Origin: Carya illinoinensis
Lineage: Eukaryota > Streptophyta > Magnoliopsida > Fagales > Juglandaceae
Assembly (NCBI RefSeq): GCF_018687715.1
Contig: NC_056760.1
Span: forward strand, 28,380,001 to 28,444,000
Length of the DNA stretch: 64,000 nucleotides
Direction: 5' to 3'
Below the pieces are notes generated by a model. The model was not told where the DNA came from. It saw only the letters and a program-made list of their open reading frames with translations, and ran no database searches. Position numbers and translations under genes: made by a program. Of the stretch, positions 24,401-38,200 are shown piece by piece. Each line of letters begins with the position of its first letter. Position 1 is the first letter of the stretch.

Positions 24401-27400
24401 TTTTACAACCATCAGAAGGTCCCCCATGACAACTGGCAAGGACCAGGGTTGTTAATTCCACTAGATAAATGACGCTCTGGTAAGGAACCAGCCAAGGCAG
24501 AGGCGTATGAGGCTGTTCCTGCTTCCAGGCCAGTCCCATCCCATCGTGTATCACCCTCTGGTTTCACAGCCACCTTCTTAAGATGGTAAGCAAACCCCTC
24601 CCAGCCGCTACCCTTAGCTCCTTCGGGGATGATCAACAAACCCCTTCTCCTGCCATTGTTAAATTCCTCTAGTAGGAGATAATGTCCCCTGGAGTTTCTG
24701 AGATGTTGCAACATGAAAAGCCCATTACTCGTCCTCAGCTTTTTAAAAACACCTTCACGCAGAGGAGCATCAATGGCTTCCTTGACCATTCTCACCACCC
24801 ATGAGGCTGTAGCACTGTTAATGAGTATGAACAAAGCCATACATCTATTTTTCTCAGTAATGCGAAAACTGTTAACACCAACTTCGAGAAAATGAAAGTT
24901 TTTGACTCCACCACAAAACGCTTAACTTCATCCATCGAAACTAGGGAGAACTTATGCCTCAAGTTTAAAAAATACTGTCCAGATCGGAAACAATCTGCAT
25001 TTCAAGAACATCATATGAAGTTTTTGAATTTATGAAACTTGTTATACACCCTTTTCTGTTCTCCTTCAATTTCAGTGGCAGCATTCATTTTGTCAAACAA
25101 AGGAGATCTTTATAGGTGTTTTATAATAATATTGTCAAAAATATTATTAGGTAGTTTTTTCCTTAGTTTTGTGAAAATTATTTTTGTTTTTGTTTGTTAC
25201 CAAAATCAAGATAAAATGTTTTGATGATTAAGATTGTTTTGGTGTAAAGATGTTTTGATTTAGTTCAAGAAAATTTTGAAAAAAAAAATTCAAAAGCTTT
25301 TTGTTCCTAAACATGATCTTAGAAGAGGTGTTGCCGATAAGATCTGTTGGAATTCACCCAAATATGAACCTTTGGGGTCATCCTTTGACCACACACTGAT
25401 TGCCTAGAAGACCCTCATTTAAGGCATTGTTATGTATACCATTCAGTGTGGTGGCAACTTTGGACAGATCTTAATGGTGGAGAAAGCATTGAGCATCTTT
25501 AGTTTCACTGCAAGGTGGCATGGGATTTTGGTCAAATTTAATACTTCTAGGATTAAGTGTGTCATGCCCCTATGGGCGGTGGATTTTATGGCTTTCTGGC
25601 ACAACCTATTGAGAAGCCATGACAACTTAGAAGTTTGGATTGACTTTGGTAGATGGTCCCTTTTTGTTTGACGCGATGTATATGGTGGCATTTTGTTCGC
25701 TAAACTAGCACGCTTAAGTGTTGCTCTTGTATATTTCCCGCATACTTGGGCTATTTTCCTACTCTTTTGATCAATAAAAATTTGTTTACCGATAAAAAAT
25801 ATATATATATATATATATGGTGGCAATGTAGTGCCCAAGTTTGCAAAGATTGTTAAAGCAGAGTGCCAGAATTAAGAGTCATTATGCTCAACCCACTCTA
25901 CCATAAAAGAGTCATTATGCTGGACAATAGTTCCACTCCTCTAGTTGCCATAATGACGTGAAATTGGTCTCTCCATCTGTCACTCAATTTCTGTCGCAAA
26001 TTCTCCTTCTCAAACCCAAAATGAAGTTGATTGCATTTCATTGCAGATATTAGGGTGCATGAGTTAGTGTAGCTTTCTCTCTTTCTTGTTCTGTTTCTTT
26101 GGCTCTAATAAGGGTTTTGGTTTTTTGATTTTGTTTCATGGTTCCTCTATTTTTCTCTTTCTTTTACTCCTTTGGTCCCTGTCTCTGCAATATCTCTTTG
26201 CTAAAGAAATGTTTTGAAATTGGTTTAAATGAATGGGAAGGGGAAAAACACCTTCATGGAATTGGTTTCGACTGGTCTCCACCCGCTTTGCAGGGTGGAC
26301 AGGTTCTGAAGTAGTGGCAAGTTGATGATGAGTGGTAGTTTTGAGGTACAATATGCCGAAAGTGGTCGTTTGAGCAACATATCGCAGAAAGGGAGACAAA
26401 GCAAAGGGCATTTTACATCTTTTATTTTTCTAATCTAGGGTTGTAATAATAATTCAAGAACTATTTCAGTTGTTAAGGGAACCAATGTACATGCTTAGCT
26501 AGGAATAGCAATGCAATAGAGTTGAGTTCGAGTTAGTAGTGTCAAGTCAAAATCAGCTTGATTATTAGAAGATTGGGCTCGAGCTGTTTTGGATGTTCGA
26601 ACACGACTCTAGTAGGACATTCTCAGGTTCAGATTTGACTCGAGACTCAACTAAAAATCAGGCCGAGTGGTTAAAAGCTCGACTCTAATCGTTATCAATT
26701 TTTTAAAAAAATTAATTAAAAAAAAAAACAGAATATACTTGGGTTGTATTTGGGTATTGAGTTGATTTCAGATATTCTGTAAATAATAGGGAAAAAGTAG
26801 TGAAAAAGTAATGATAAAATATTGAATAATAGTGAATAGTAGTACAAAATAATAAAAAGTAGATAAAAAGTAATGATAAAATAATGAATAGTAGTGGAGT
26901 ATACTGAGAATACTCCACCACCCAAACTGGCCCTTACTCACAGGATACAATTAGACACAAATTTGTTCTCACAACGACAATTATACATAATTGTTTACAA
27001 ATACAATTAAATGTTTACCTGGCTCTTATCCAAATCTAATCAATTATACTTGTATAAGATATTAGCATATTTATAACATTTAATAGATCTACTTAACAAA
27101 AAAATAACATTTATAGATTTATACTAAAAAATAGTGAGCTGTTTGTATAACAATATTTATCCTAGATATTTTACATATGTATTTATCATAACCAGTACAC
27201 ATACCATATTTATAGTGAACTATATACACATATATTATAATGTACTTTGATATATTAATATGTATGTATGTGTTAATATATGAGTGAGCTAATATGCATC
27301 TGCATGTTAATATATGAGCGAGGTACCGAGTCGGTTGAGTTTTATAAGTTTATTCACGAACATTAATCAAGCCGGGAGACTTTTAGATGAGTTTGTATTA

Positions 27401-30400
27401 TTTAATAATTGAGTCTAATTCGAGTTTAATCAAGTCGAATTCAATCTGCCTGTTGAGTAGTCTTGTTTATTTACAACTCTAGTTAGGTAAATGTAGCCAA
27501 AATGCGAAAGAGAAAAGAAAAGGAATAGCGGTTCTTTCTTTGCAAAAAATAGTGGCACCTTTATGCTATAACTCAAACCTTTTTGTCTTTAAACTGCTTC
27601 TTTATTAAATTTTTGCACTTTCTACTGTCTGCAGGTTCTTATTTGTAGATTGATTGATAGGCCTTTGCGTCCAACTATGCTTAAGGGCTTCTACCACGAA
27701 ACTCAGATACTATCTTGGGTATGCTCCTTGATTATTTCTCCTAAAGAATTGCAATATTTCCTTTTTATATGTTACCTTAAATTTTTCTACTGTGCTTCAA
27801 ATATGTCTGATTTGCATTCTATTTCAAACATAATGCCATATTCACAATATCATACTTGTGTTCGACTGGAGTTTAATTTCACTGGATTATATATTTCCAC
27901 ATTTATGTCACACTAGTGTGAAAAACTACTGCTGGGTCTTTTATTTTTCTAGGCAGTAAGTTGGTCACATGGAAGAGTAGGAAGCAACCAGTGGTAGACC
28001 AATCCATCGCAGAAGCTGGATAGAGGGCAATGATGCACCCTTTTTGGTAGCTAACTGGGTTACAGCGTTTGCTTTAGGAAATTGGTTTCTTGGATTCAAC
28101 TCTTATTCCAATATGTTGTGGTCATCAACACGCCTTGCATATTGCCTCCAACCCATTTTCCATGACCAAACGTATTCAGGTTGATTGTCAATTCGTCCAA
28201 GACAAGATTTTCGCTTGAATATTTACCATTTGTGAAATTTGAAGATTGACTTGCAACCATGTTTGCAAAGTCTCTAATTTGTACCTCCTGGTCCTCCTAG
28301 GCTTAAGATTAACGTCATTTTTAGAAATATTGGGGACCCATAAGGCTACCAACCTTTAAAAACTATACTGTAGAAGCTTGGTATAAAATATTTCATAAAA
28401 TAAAACCAAATCCTCCTTTATTGAAATACTGAAATTAAGAAAGAGTCTGCAGAAGCACTTCTTACAATCATCCAAGCCTTGTGCTTAACAAAATAACTTA
28501 AAACTAGAGATTTAATGATTGTATAGGCCTCTGCATCATCTCCCTGATCCAGGTCCCATCTTGTATCTCCATCCTCACATATTGACCCTCATTTGGGTGG
28601 TTAAAACATAAAAATGTACAAAAATGAGTCGAATACTCAATAAGCAACACATTATATAATAAACATAATCTAAACGTAGGGTTCTCTTGAAAAATGTGCA
28701 TACATAATTAAACATGTACGTGAATTGTGCATAATGTCTTAACTTGTCGCTCGCTCACTTTCCTTATTAGCCGGTAACACCTTTTAATGTTAAAAATTAA
28801 CATAGCCCATGATCAAAAGTATAACAGGTAACTTCCCATAATACATACTTAATAGTCTAAGGATCAATCTCATAATAAATCATCTAGTAGCAACCAATAG
28901 TCAGAAAAATCCTATCTTAACCATACAAGCAGCTTATACCCATAATAAACATCCAATCTCCATGAAGCAATCCTTAACACACGAAGGCCCTTATCACGAA
29001 GATTTCTATGTTATATTCAATTTAAAGCATACCATCTCTTGAGGCTACAACCTATTCAGTTTATTACCCCTAAACTGAGACTACCTCATGGAAACTGACC
29101 ATGTCTACAAGCAATGGAGAAGGTGGGAAGGGCAGCGGCTTATTGAGCGGGTCAAAGCCATAGAAAGAAAGTTGCTTTTAAAGGTGCCTTAGTCTTCCAG
29201 ATACTCCTCCAAGGAAAAGGATTAGAGTTTAGCAGATTATAAAACTTTATGAAAGCATCCACTTTCCAGTTGTGTGCTGCTCTAAATAGCCTGGCGTTCC
29301 AATGCACAACTCTGTTGGAAAGCTTGAAAAGATCAGCTGTGGAAGCTTCCTGCTCGCTTGCCATCTTGACACACCATGAAAAGCTTCCTTAATGTCTTGA
29401 CACACCATGAAAAGCTTCCTTAATGAGTCTATCTCCACACCATAGATCAAGCCAAAATCTGATTCTTGACCTATCACCCACCTCAAGACGAGTATAACGG
29501 GAGAATATACCCCCAACTTCTTTGAATATGCTTCAACAACCCCACCCCATGTGGCCCTTACACCTCATTTGAGCACCATTTGCCCCAAGCCACACCAAGC
29601 ATTGAGTTTGTTATGACTGTCCACAAAGCCTCCCTCTCTTGTTGATATCACCAAAATGATTTTCCAATAGAGGGGATTTAGGCCCGATAGTGTCTTTGGT
29701 TCCTTTGGCTAAGCGTTTGAATCCTTTGGAGTCTGTTCCTCTGTTCGTCAAACCTATTTTTCTTGTTGAGGTCTTTCGGCAACTAGAGATGAACAATAGG
29801 GTTTCTATTTCAGAATTGTCTAATTTTCAATTTGTGCAGCAGGATGTCTCGTCTGGAGGGGAGGTGGATGAGTCCAATTTACAGATGGTCCTTTGTGAGA
29901 GACAACTTTGATGAGGAGGCGGGTGGTTTGATCCCTTTGTACACTCTCTTGCCTCAATCTCTATCCAGTATTGCTTCTGATTGGGTACTAAAGAAGGTTG
30001 AGGAATTATGGGCTTGTGTGGGGATATCTTGTGATGGGTTTGAAGAGCAGTTTAAGGCTCTTCTTGTTGCCATCGAATCTGGTCACTCAGCTTTGAAGTC
30101 AGCTTCTAAGCAGGAAAGGGAATTAAGAAGATTAAAATGTTCCATTAATTATGACATTAAAGAGGGAAGTGTTGGAGGGACAAATTTAAAGGGATGGAAC
30201 CTTATTTTTCACATGAAGCCTAAAATTCTCTCTTGGAATGTGAGGGGGATCAATGACTCCAACAAGCGTCTTCGTATTAGGTCATTACTTTGAAGTTGGA
30301 AGGTTGATATTGTTTGTCTACAAGAAACCAAGTTATGTTTTATTGATAGAAGTATAATTCATAGTTTGTGAGGGTGTTCGTTTTTGGGTTGAGTTTATTT

Positions 30401-32247
30401 GGCATCTTCAGGTGCTTCTAGATGTGGGACAATAGAGTGATGGAGTTGGTGGATGAGTGTAGGGAATTTTTTTGTGTTGTGTTCTTTTACAAATGTTGAG
30501 GATGGGTGGAAGTGGGCTTATGCAGGAGTGTATGTGCTAAATTCGGATAGGGAAAGCCGGAAAGGACTCTCTTGTGGGAGGAATTGGCAGTCTTGTATTA
30601 TCTTTGCGATATGCCATGGTGTATGAGTGGGGACTTCGACATTATTTGGTCCCCTAGTGAGCATTCTGGACAACCTAGCATGTCTTTGGCAATGGAGCAT
30701 TTTTCGGAGTTTATTTTCGATTTGGAGCTCTTGGATCTATCCCTTGTAAGGGGTGTATCCACTTGGTCCAACTATCGGGGATGGTCAAGATTGGATAGAT
30801 TACTTGTATCTCCATCATGGGAGGTTCAATATCCAGAGTTGTGTCAGAAGAGATTGTTTCATGTTTGTTTAGATCATTTCCCCATTTTGCTGGATTGTGA
30901 AGGTATTCATTGGGGTTAGAGGTATTTTAAGTTCGAAAACATGTGGCTAGGAGCTGATGGTTTTGTCGATAGGGTTAGGAGTTGGTGGTCTTCTTAGTTT
31001 TCGAGCACTCCTAGTTTTATCCTTGCGGGTAAACTTAAAGCTTTGAAGTTTGATTTGAAGAAGTGGAGCATTGAAGTTTTTGGGAACATTGACAACCAGA
31101 AAAATTCCCTTTTGTAGGAGCTGCATGCTTTGGAGGTTGGGGAGGAAAATGAGGTTATCTCCGAGGAGGCATTGTTGAGGAAAAAAGAAGTAAAGGGCTC
31201 TTTGGTTGAAAGAGGGAGCTAAATGCACTAAATTTTTTCATAGAATGGCTAACTCTCATAGGTGTAGTAACGCCATAGAGTTACTCCATTCTGATAACAG
31301 TGTGTTTTCATCTCCACCCGAGATTCAAGATCATATAGTGCGGTTTTATGAATCGCTTTTTAACCGAACCAGCTTCTTGGACACCTAAACTTGATAGTCT
31401 GGCCTTTGGCTCTCTAGATCCTTGAAGTGCGAGCTGGTTGGAGAGACCGTTTGATGAAATGAGGTTTCTCATGTGGTTAATGGGATGTCCAAAGATAAAG
31501 CCCCAGGTCTGAATGGCTTTTCCATGGCCTTTTCCAAGTTTGTTGGGATGCCGTGAAAGAAGATGCGTAGCGAGTCTTCCTGGAATTCTCTTCCTTCCAT
31601 AAGTTGGAAAAATCTCTTAATTGTATGAGTACGATAATGGAAAAAATGATCTCTAAGCCCCAACATGCTTTTGCTCAGGGTAGGCAAATACTTGATTTTG
31701 TCCTTGTTGCTAAAGAATGTTTCGACAGTCGATTGAGGGAGGGTGTTCCTGGTGTTCTTTGTAAGCTTGATATGGAAAAGCTGTTTGATCATGTGAATTG
31801 GGATTTCCTTTTCTATATGCTTGGGAGATGTGGTTTCTGGGAGAGGTGGTGTGCCTGGATTAGACATTGTGTTTCTACTACTCGGTTTTCAGTCTTAGTT
31901 AATGGTAATCCGTGTGGTTTCTTTCATAGTTCTCATAGATTGAGACTAGGGAACCCTTTATCTCCTTTCCTTTATGTTGTTATCATGGAGGCGTTGGGTA
32001 GAATGATGGACGCTGCTGTTTGATTCAAGAAGGGGGGGGGGGGGGGGGTGTTTCTGGTGGGAAATGTCAACAATGGACTATCACACTTTCTCACATTGTT
32101 TTTGAAGATGATACTCTTATTTTTTGTCATGTGGATCATGATCAAGTTCAAGTCGTAAGGGCTGTGTTGTTATGTTTTGAAGTTGTTTTGAGCCTTAAGG
32201 TGAATCTAGGTAAGTCGGACTTCGTTCCCCCTTTTTTTTTGTTTTTT

Positions 32248-32289
<42 letters not shown>

Positions 32290-35200
32290 GTTGTGGAATA
32301 TAAATTGTTTGGCAAGCTTTTTGGGCTTTAAAGTTGTTTCTCTACATATGAAATACTTAGGCATTGGCTACTTGGGATGAGGTGGTTGAGGAGATTGAGA
32401 AAAGGTTGGCTGGTTGTATTTATCAAAAGGGGCAGAATTACCTTAATCAAAAGTACACTGTCCAATCATCCAACTTACTTTCTCTCTTTTTTTCCATTGC
32501 CTGCAGGGGTGGCAAATCAGATTGAGAAGTTATTTCGTGCATTTCTGTGGGGTGGCATGGGCGTGCAAATTAAATTCCATCTTGTTAGTTGGAATAAAGT
32601 TTGTGCTCCTATATCGAATGGAGGGTTGGGGTTTCGTAATTTGAGAATGTTCAATTAGGCTTTGTTGAGGAAATGGTTGTGGAGATATCAATCAGAAGAG
32701 GTGTCGTTATGGAGGGAGGTGATTGATCAGAAATATAGGTGTGATTGGGGTGTTGGTGCTCTAAGGAGGCTAGGGGGGGCTTATGGTGTGAGTCTTTGGA
32801 AGTTCATTAGAAAGGGGTGGGAGAGTTTGTTAAGCATGTTAGCTATGATGTTGGAGACGGTTCTAGGATCCATTTTTGGTTTGATGTTTGGTTTGGAGAT
32901 CGGGCCCTTAATTCAGTGTTTCCAGCTATTTCCGTATGGTTTCTGATTGGCAAGCTTCTGTTTCTCCTTTTTTAGTTTGTTCTAATGGTTCCTTGCAGTG
33001 GGATGTTTGTTTTATTAGAGATGCACAGGATTGGAAACTGATGATATTTCTGATTTTTTTCAGCTTCTTATATTTCCTGGGAATAGGGGCTAATGAGAGA
33101 GATAAGATGTTGTGGAAGCCTATGGGAAGTAAAAAGTTCACGGTTTGTTCATATTATAAGGTGTTGACTGTTCAGCATAGCCCCCCTTTTTCTTGGAAGC
33201 ATATTTGGAAGTCTCTCGTGCCTTCCAAAGTCGCTTTCTTTATATGGACAGCCTCACTCGGGAACATTTTGACAATGGATAATTTGAGGAAGTGTGGCCT
33301 TATTGTTATGGAGTGGTGCTTCATGTGCAAGAAGCAAGGGGAATCTATGGATCATTTACTTTTATATTGTGAGGTCGCAAAGGCTTTGTGGGATGAGTTT
33401 TTAGTAGAGTTGGGCTGTCTTGGGTGATGCCTTCAAGAGTGGTGGATCTTCTTGCGTGTTGGAACGGGATATATGGTTGCTCTCAAGTGGCTGCTGTGTG
33501 GAAGATGGTTCCTTTGTGTCTTATGTGGTGTGTTTGGTTGGAAAGGAACGAGCGTTGTTTTAATGATAAGAAGCGCACTTTGGAGGAAATTTGGGATTTT
33601 TTGTGTACTCTTTATTGCAATTGTTTTCTGCTTTAGCGATTAATGAAGCTTTCCGTTCATGACTTTTTTTTGTCATTTTCTGCTTCCTAGAATGTATTTA
33701 GGTGTTTTCTTTTGTATATGTCCTGTGTACATGGGCTTCACCTATTTCGTTCTTATTAATAAAATTTTCTTCTTATCAAAAACAGAAAAGGTGGGAGATG
33801 GCTGGTTAAGCCTCCCACTGAAAATCTCATAAAGAAGCCTCCCTCCTCCAAACCTGAAAGCTTCCATAACAAATGACAAAAAACCAATGGAGATATAAGA
33901 TCACCTTGTCTTGGGAGTTATTGAAGAAACCTCTCAATGGGACATTCACCAATACAGAGAAGCGCCTATGGAAATACAAATGCTCTATTCAAGAATACCA
34001 TTTCTCCCCAAAGCCACATCTCCCTAGTAGAACAAGGTTTTCCAATTTACACGGTCGTAGGCTCTCTCCATGTCCAGATTGCATGGTATCCCTGGTTCTC
34101 CGGGTCGAGCTTACTTTCCAAGCACTCATTGGCTATAAGCACCGAATCCAAGATTTACCTCCCTCTTACAAATGCATTTGGGACTTCGAAATAATCTTCT
34201 ACATTACTATGCTCATTTTGTTGGCCAAGACTTTGGATATGATTTTATATACCCATTCATAAGGTTAATAGGCCGGCAATCATTGAAATCCACTTGATCT
34301 GGTGTTTTAGGAATAAGTGCTAAAAAAATTGGGGCTTTTTTAAACTGCCGACTTGAGTGAAACTCCAATAATATCTTCATTAGCTGCATCCCAACAAGTT
34401 TGAAACAAAGCCATGGTAAAACTTTTGGGGCATGGCGCTTTATCACTAGTAATTCCTTTTAGCACTTTTCTAATCACCGCCAGCGAGTGTGTAAGACAAG
34501 TGAACCCTCAGTACCATAGTGCACTGCAGAGATACCTTCCTGAACTCTTTTTATATGACACAACATACCTGTTTGATGTGCAAGCCTTATATAAGTACCA
34601 ATTTCAAGTAGTACTGTATACCATGTTCACTAGTATTCTAGAATACCTTATCTATCCATCATAGCTTTTATATGATTAGCCTAACGAGCTAAGGTAACTG
34701 TTTCTCTCCATGGCCGCTCTAGCCACTCTGCTCCTTGTTGGTTTAAAGTCCCAAATCCAAGCCCCATCAAGCTTTGCTCACCATGCAAATTGCTCAACAA
34801 GAACCTATAGTATTGCACAATGTGTTCCTCTATCTCTATAGGATTCGATGGAACAGCACCATCCACCCTCATCTCAATTGTATTGTTCCTCTTATGTGAG
34901 TTTGCCCCACGATGGAAGATCTTGGTGCATTTATCCCCTTCCTTCAACCATTAAGCCCTGGATTTTTGCCTCCATGAAATCTCTACCATGAAGATGACCC
35001 ACTCAAGATCAGATATCACTTGGGCTTTGTGTAATCTCACATCATCAGAAAGAGTTCTTGCCTCCTTCATACCCTCTAGGCGTTGTAACTCCTATGTAAG
35101 AAAGTTCTTCCGACATTCCACGTTGCCAAATAACTGTTTGTTCCAAACCTTTAAATCCTTTTTCAGTGCCTTGAATTTACAAGCCATGATGGTAATGCAA

Positions 35201-38200
35201 CTTTTTAAGGCAACCAATTACTCCATAACCAGTTCTTCACCAAAATGCTCTGCTATAAAAAATTTATTTCATTTTTACCATTTTTCCTGATAATATCTTT
35301 GCAAAAACTGATCTTTTTTTTTTTTCACATGGCATGCTCAAGAAAGTATGAGCACTCATCCTATCTGGGTTAAAATTTCAATGAAAGCTCCCAAATAGTC
35401 AACTTTCCGTCCTTTAGAAATCAGATGCCTGTGTGCTCTGACCTTTGGAAACAATTGATTGATTAGTTGTTGCTCACTTTGAAATTGATTTTCTGAACTT
35501 GTTAATTTATTTTCCAGCCATCGCTCATTCTGGTGCATTAAGATTTTTTTTTTACTGATGTGTTTTCTGAACAGCACATAAATTAATCAGAAAATTCTCA
35601 GATCTTACCAATTAAAGAAAAGCAATCCCATTTTAGTCCCTAAGTTATATCAATGAAAGGTCTTTTTAATCTGATCTTGGGAGCTGACATGAACAGCATC
35701 CTTTTTTTTATTTATTTTTTGGTCGTTTACAAAACGCAAGTACTTTAGAAAGAGCATAATTATCAAGCAAAATTCTATACACTATACTAGTATTCTATTT
35801 TCATCCTATTAATTAAGATGTGGCACATTTATCACCATTGAATGATCATTTATTACATACTTGTTTATCATCCAATTATGATAAATATACCACATCTTAC
35901 TTAGTAGGATGAAAGTAGGATGAGAGTGGGGTGTATAGCATTACTCAATTATCAATTCAAAAACACAGTGCAAGCAGTCTTTACCAAACGTGAGAGCTAG
36001 TATCTTTTTTTTTTTTTTTTTTTTCCTTTATACGTAAGAAGTAAACATGAGAGCTAGTATCTTTTTTTTTTTTTTTTTTTTCCTTTATACGTAAGAAGTA
36101 AACATGAGAGCTAGTATCTTGCTAGCATTCTATTTCATCTTGCCTAAAAGCTCAACTCCCAAATCACGCTTACAGGTTTTGAGTTATGATGGTTTGCACT
36201 CCCCCGATTCTTTGGCAGTCACAGCAGCTGGAATAGCAGTGTAAGCCTGATCAAATTTTATATTGTCCCTATTCTATGAGGATTTGGGATATATGTGATT
36301 GTATTTAAGACACATTTACAAACCACAGAGCTCTCTCAGAAGTTCCCAATTCAGAAACGGTTGCAGGAGTTCGAATCGGCCTTGTTGATGATAAATATAT
36401 TGTGAATCCAACAATGAAGGAGATGGAAGAATCTGAGTTGGACTTGTTGCTAGCTGGTACAGACAATGCAATATTGATGATTGAGGTAAACTCTTACACT
36501 TTTCTCTTTCTCTTCTCTGTTTTTCACTTTTATTCTCTGTTCTTACTGAACATTAGTGGATGAATGTGCATATATGTCTGTTTAGTTTCTTCTCTCTTTT
36601 TTTGAACAAATGATAACTTATCTTTATTCTTTACAAGAGCGTTCCCTTTGTGAGCATTAAATCCAAAACCTATAGCAGCTTTAACTCCATAGTTTAAGTT
36701 CATAAGCCTCTTTACCAGGTTTCATTTCCTCAAGCAGTATCTCTAATTATCACAACTCAAGCATGCTTTACATCCCCCTCCCCCGCTCCATATGAGAAGA
36801 AAGAAAAGAACCATGGTCTTGACACATGGCATATATCTAGCATAGCCCAAGTACACAAGATGGTATACAAGAGGTAACACCTATCTAGGATTATTAGATT
36901 TTTTTTTTTTTTGATAGGTAAATGAGATTTTATTGATCCACGTAAATAGGCAAAGCCCGAGTACACAACGAGTATACAAAAAAGAGCCTAGTTACAAACT
37001 AAGTGCTCCGGATAGTAGCATAAAACTCATTAAGAAGCGTTCCATTCAATACAATAGAAGATGCCCAAAGTAATAAAGTATGAAAGAAAAATGCTCTGAA
37101 ACCATCTGGAGAGCGTTCCCTATTCTCAAAACAGTGTCCATTTCTGTCGATCCATGTGCACCCCATTAAACATAAAGGTACCATCTTTCATACAGTAGCT
37201 ATCTGGTGATTGCCTTTTATCCCTTGTCAACAAGACAATAAATCGATCACCCTTCTGGGCATAGCCCATGCAATACCAAGACTTGAGAGGATTTCATCCC
37301 ACAATACCTTAACTATTTTGCAATGAAGAAGAAGGTGGTCCACAGATTCATTGTTGTGTTTGCACATGAAGCACCAATCCATTAAGTAGAGTCCACGCTT
37401 TCTTAAATTATCTATAGTCAGTATTTTGCATGGGAAGCCACTCATCCAAAGAAAGCTACCTTGAGGGGAACATTTGTAACAACCCCGCCCTGGGAAGGGT
37501 GGAATCGCTACTTACATACATGTCCTTCTTTTTTTCTTTTCTTCCTCTCTCTCTTTTTTTTTTTTTTTCATAATAATATGCGATCAGCATGAACATGACA
37601 CATGTATACTCTAGTTTCTAATTTAAATAAGGGAACGCTTGATAGACATTCTATTCAAACATTCATCTATAAGAGACTTTTTAGAGTCCATCATACGTTC
37701 ATAAAAATATAACTATTCTAGTTAGGAAGAGACTCCACCTCTACTATACATACAAGAATGCACTAAGTCAATATATAAGGGTTTACCATTACTCAACCAT
37801 AACGGTTACACCATACCAAAAGATACATGGTTTAAAGTCAAACCCGATAAAACGTCCCGACAAGGGACTCATCCCAACATAAAAACATAACATCCATAAA
37901 CATAACCCATCATTCATGTAAGGTTGAACCAGCAGGGTCAAGGAACCAATCTATCTTCAACCACATATTTTTGAACTTAAAGTATCTCCGTCTCTCATGA
38001 AGACCCTCCACAATCTAGCAAAATGGGAAAATGATCTGAGCAAAGCCAGGGAAGCCGCTTTTTGCATAAAGTGGGAAAGTGGGCCTCCCAAGAAGAAGAG
38101 ACAACAAACCTGTCCAACCTCGACCAAGCCATTTCTTTTGACCAAGTAAAGTCTACCCCTGCCAAAGGGAGATCCACCAAGTCTAAGTCAAACAAGAGTG

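Larger units (their letters stand above)
21229..25000 (-). mobile_element. Antisense L1-type LINE with RT core deleted
   Basis: The 3' end is at the T-run near 21229. Reading leftward on the minus strand: ORF1 start near 24942, ORF1 N-block (24412-24840), middle (23946-24554), C-part (23050-23820), endonuclease (22444-23053: [32 protein letters not shown]), RT entry (21636-22178: [20 protein letters not shown]). The reading then jumps from FIALIPK (about 21595) directly to VVDLLAC (about 21570), so the RT palm/thumb and zinc finger are missing. The 5' limit is approximate and no TSD was found. Confidence 0.85.
30211..33640 (+). pseudogene. LINE ORF2 remnant
   Basis: Endonuclease: [19 protein letters not shown] (30220-30280), [23 protein letters not shown] (30620-30665), [28 protein letters not shown] (31490-31530), [35 protein letters not shown] (31765-31805), [26 protein letters not shown] (32104), then thumb and zf-RVT. 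Numerous stops, for example at 30292 and 30918. Confidence 0.88.
29672..33790 (+). mobile_element. Sense L1-type LINE, 5' truncated
   Basis: Starts within ORF1 and runs through endonuclease, reverse transcriptase, zf-RVT (33270-33400: [19 protein letters not shown]) and a 3' tail (GTGTACATGGGCTTCACC, TTAATAAAATTTT) to about 33790. About 4.1 kb. The RT motif reads FEDDT at about 32100, keeping both aspartates, but two poly-G tracts and many stops disrupt the protein. Flanked on both sides by antisense LINE pieces. No TSD was identified. Confidence 0.85.
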
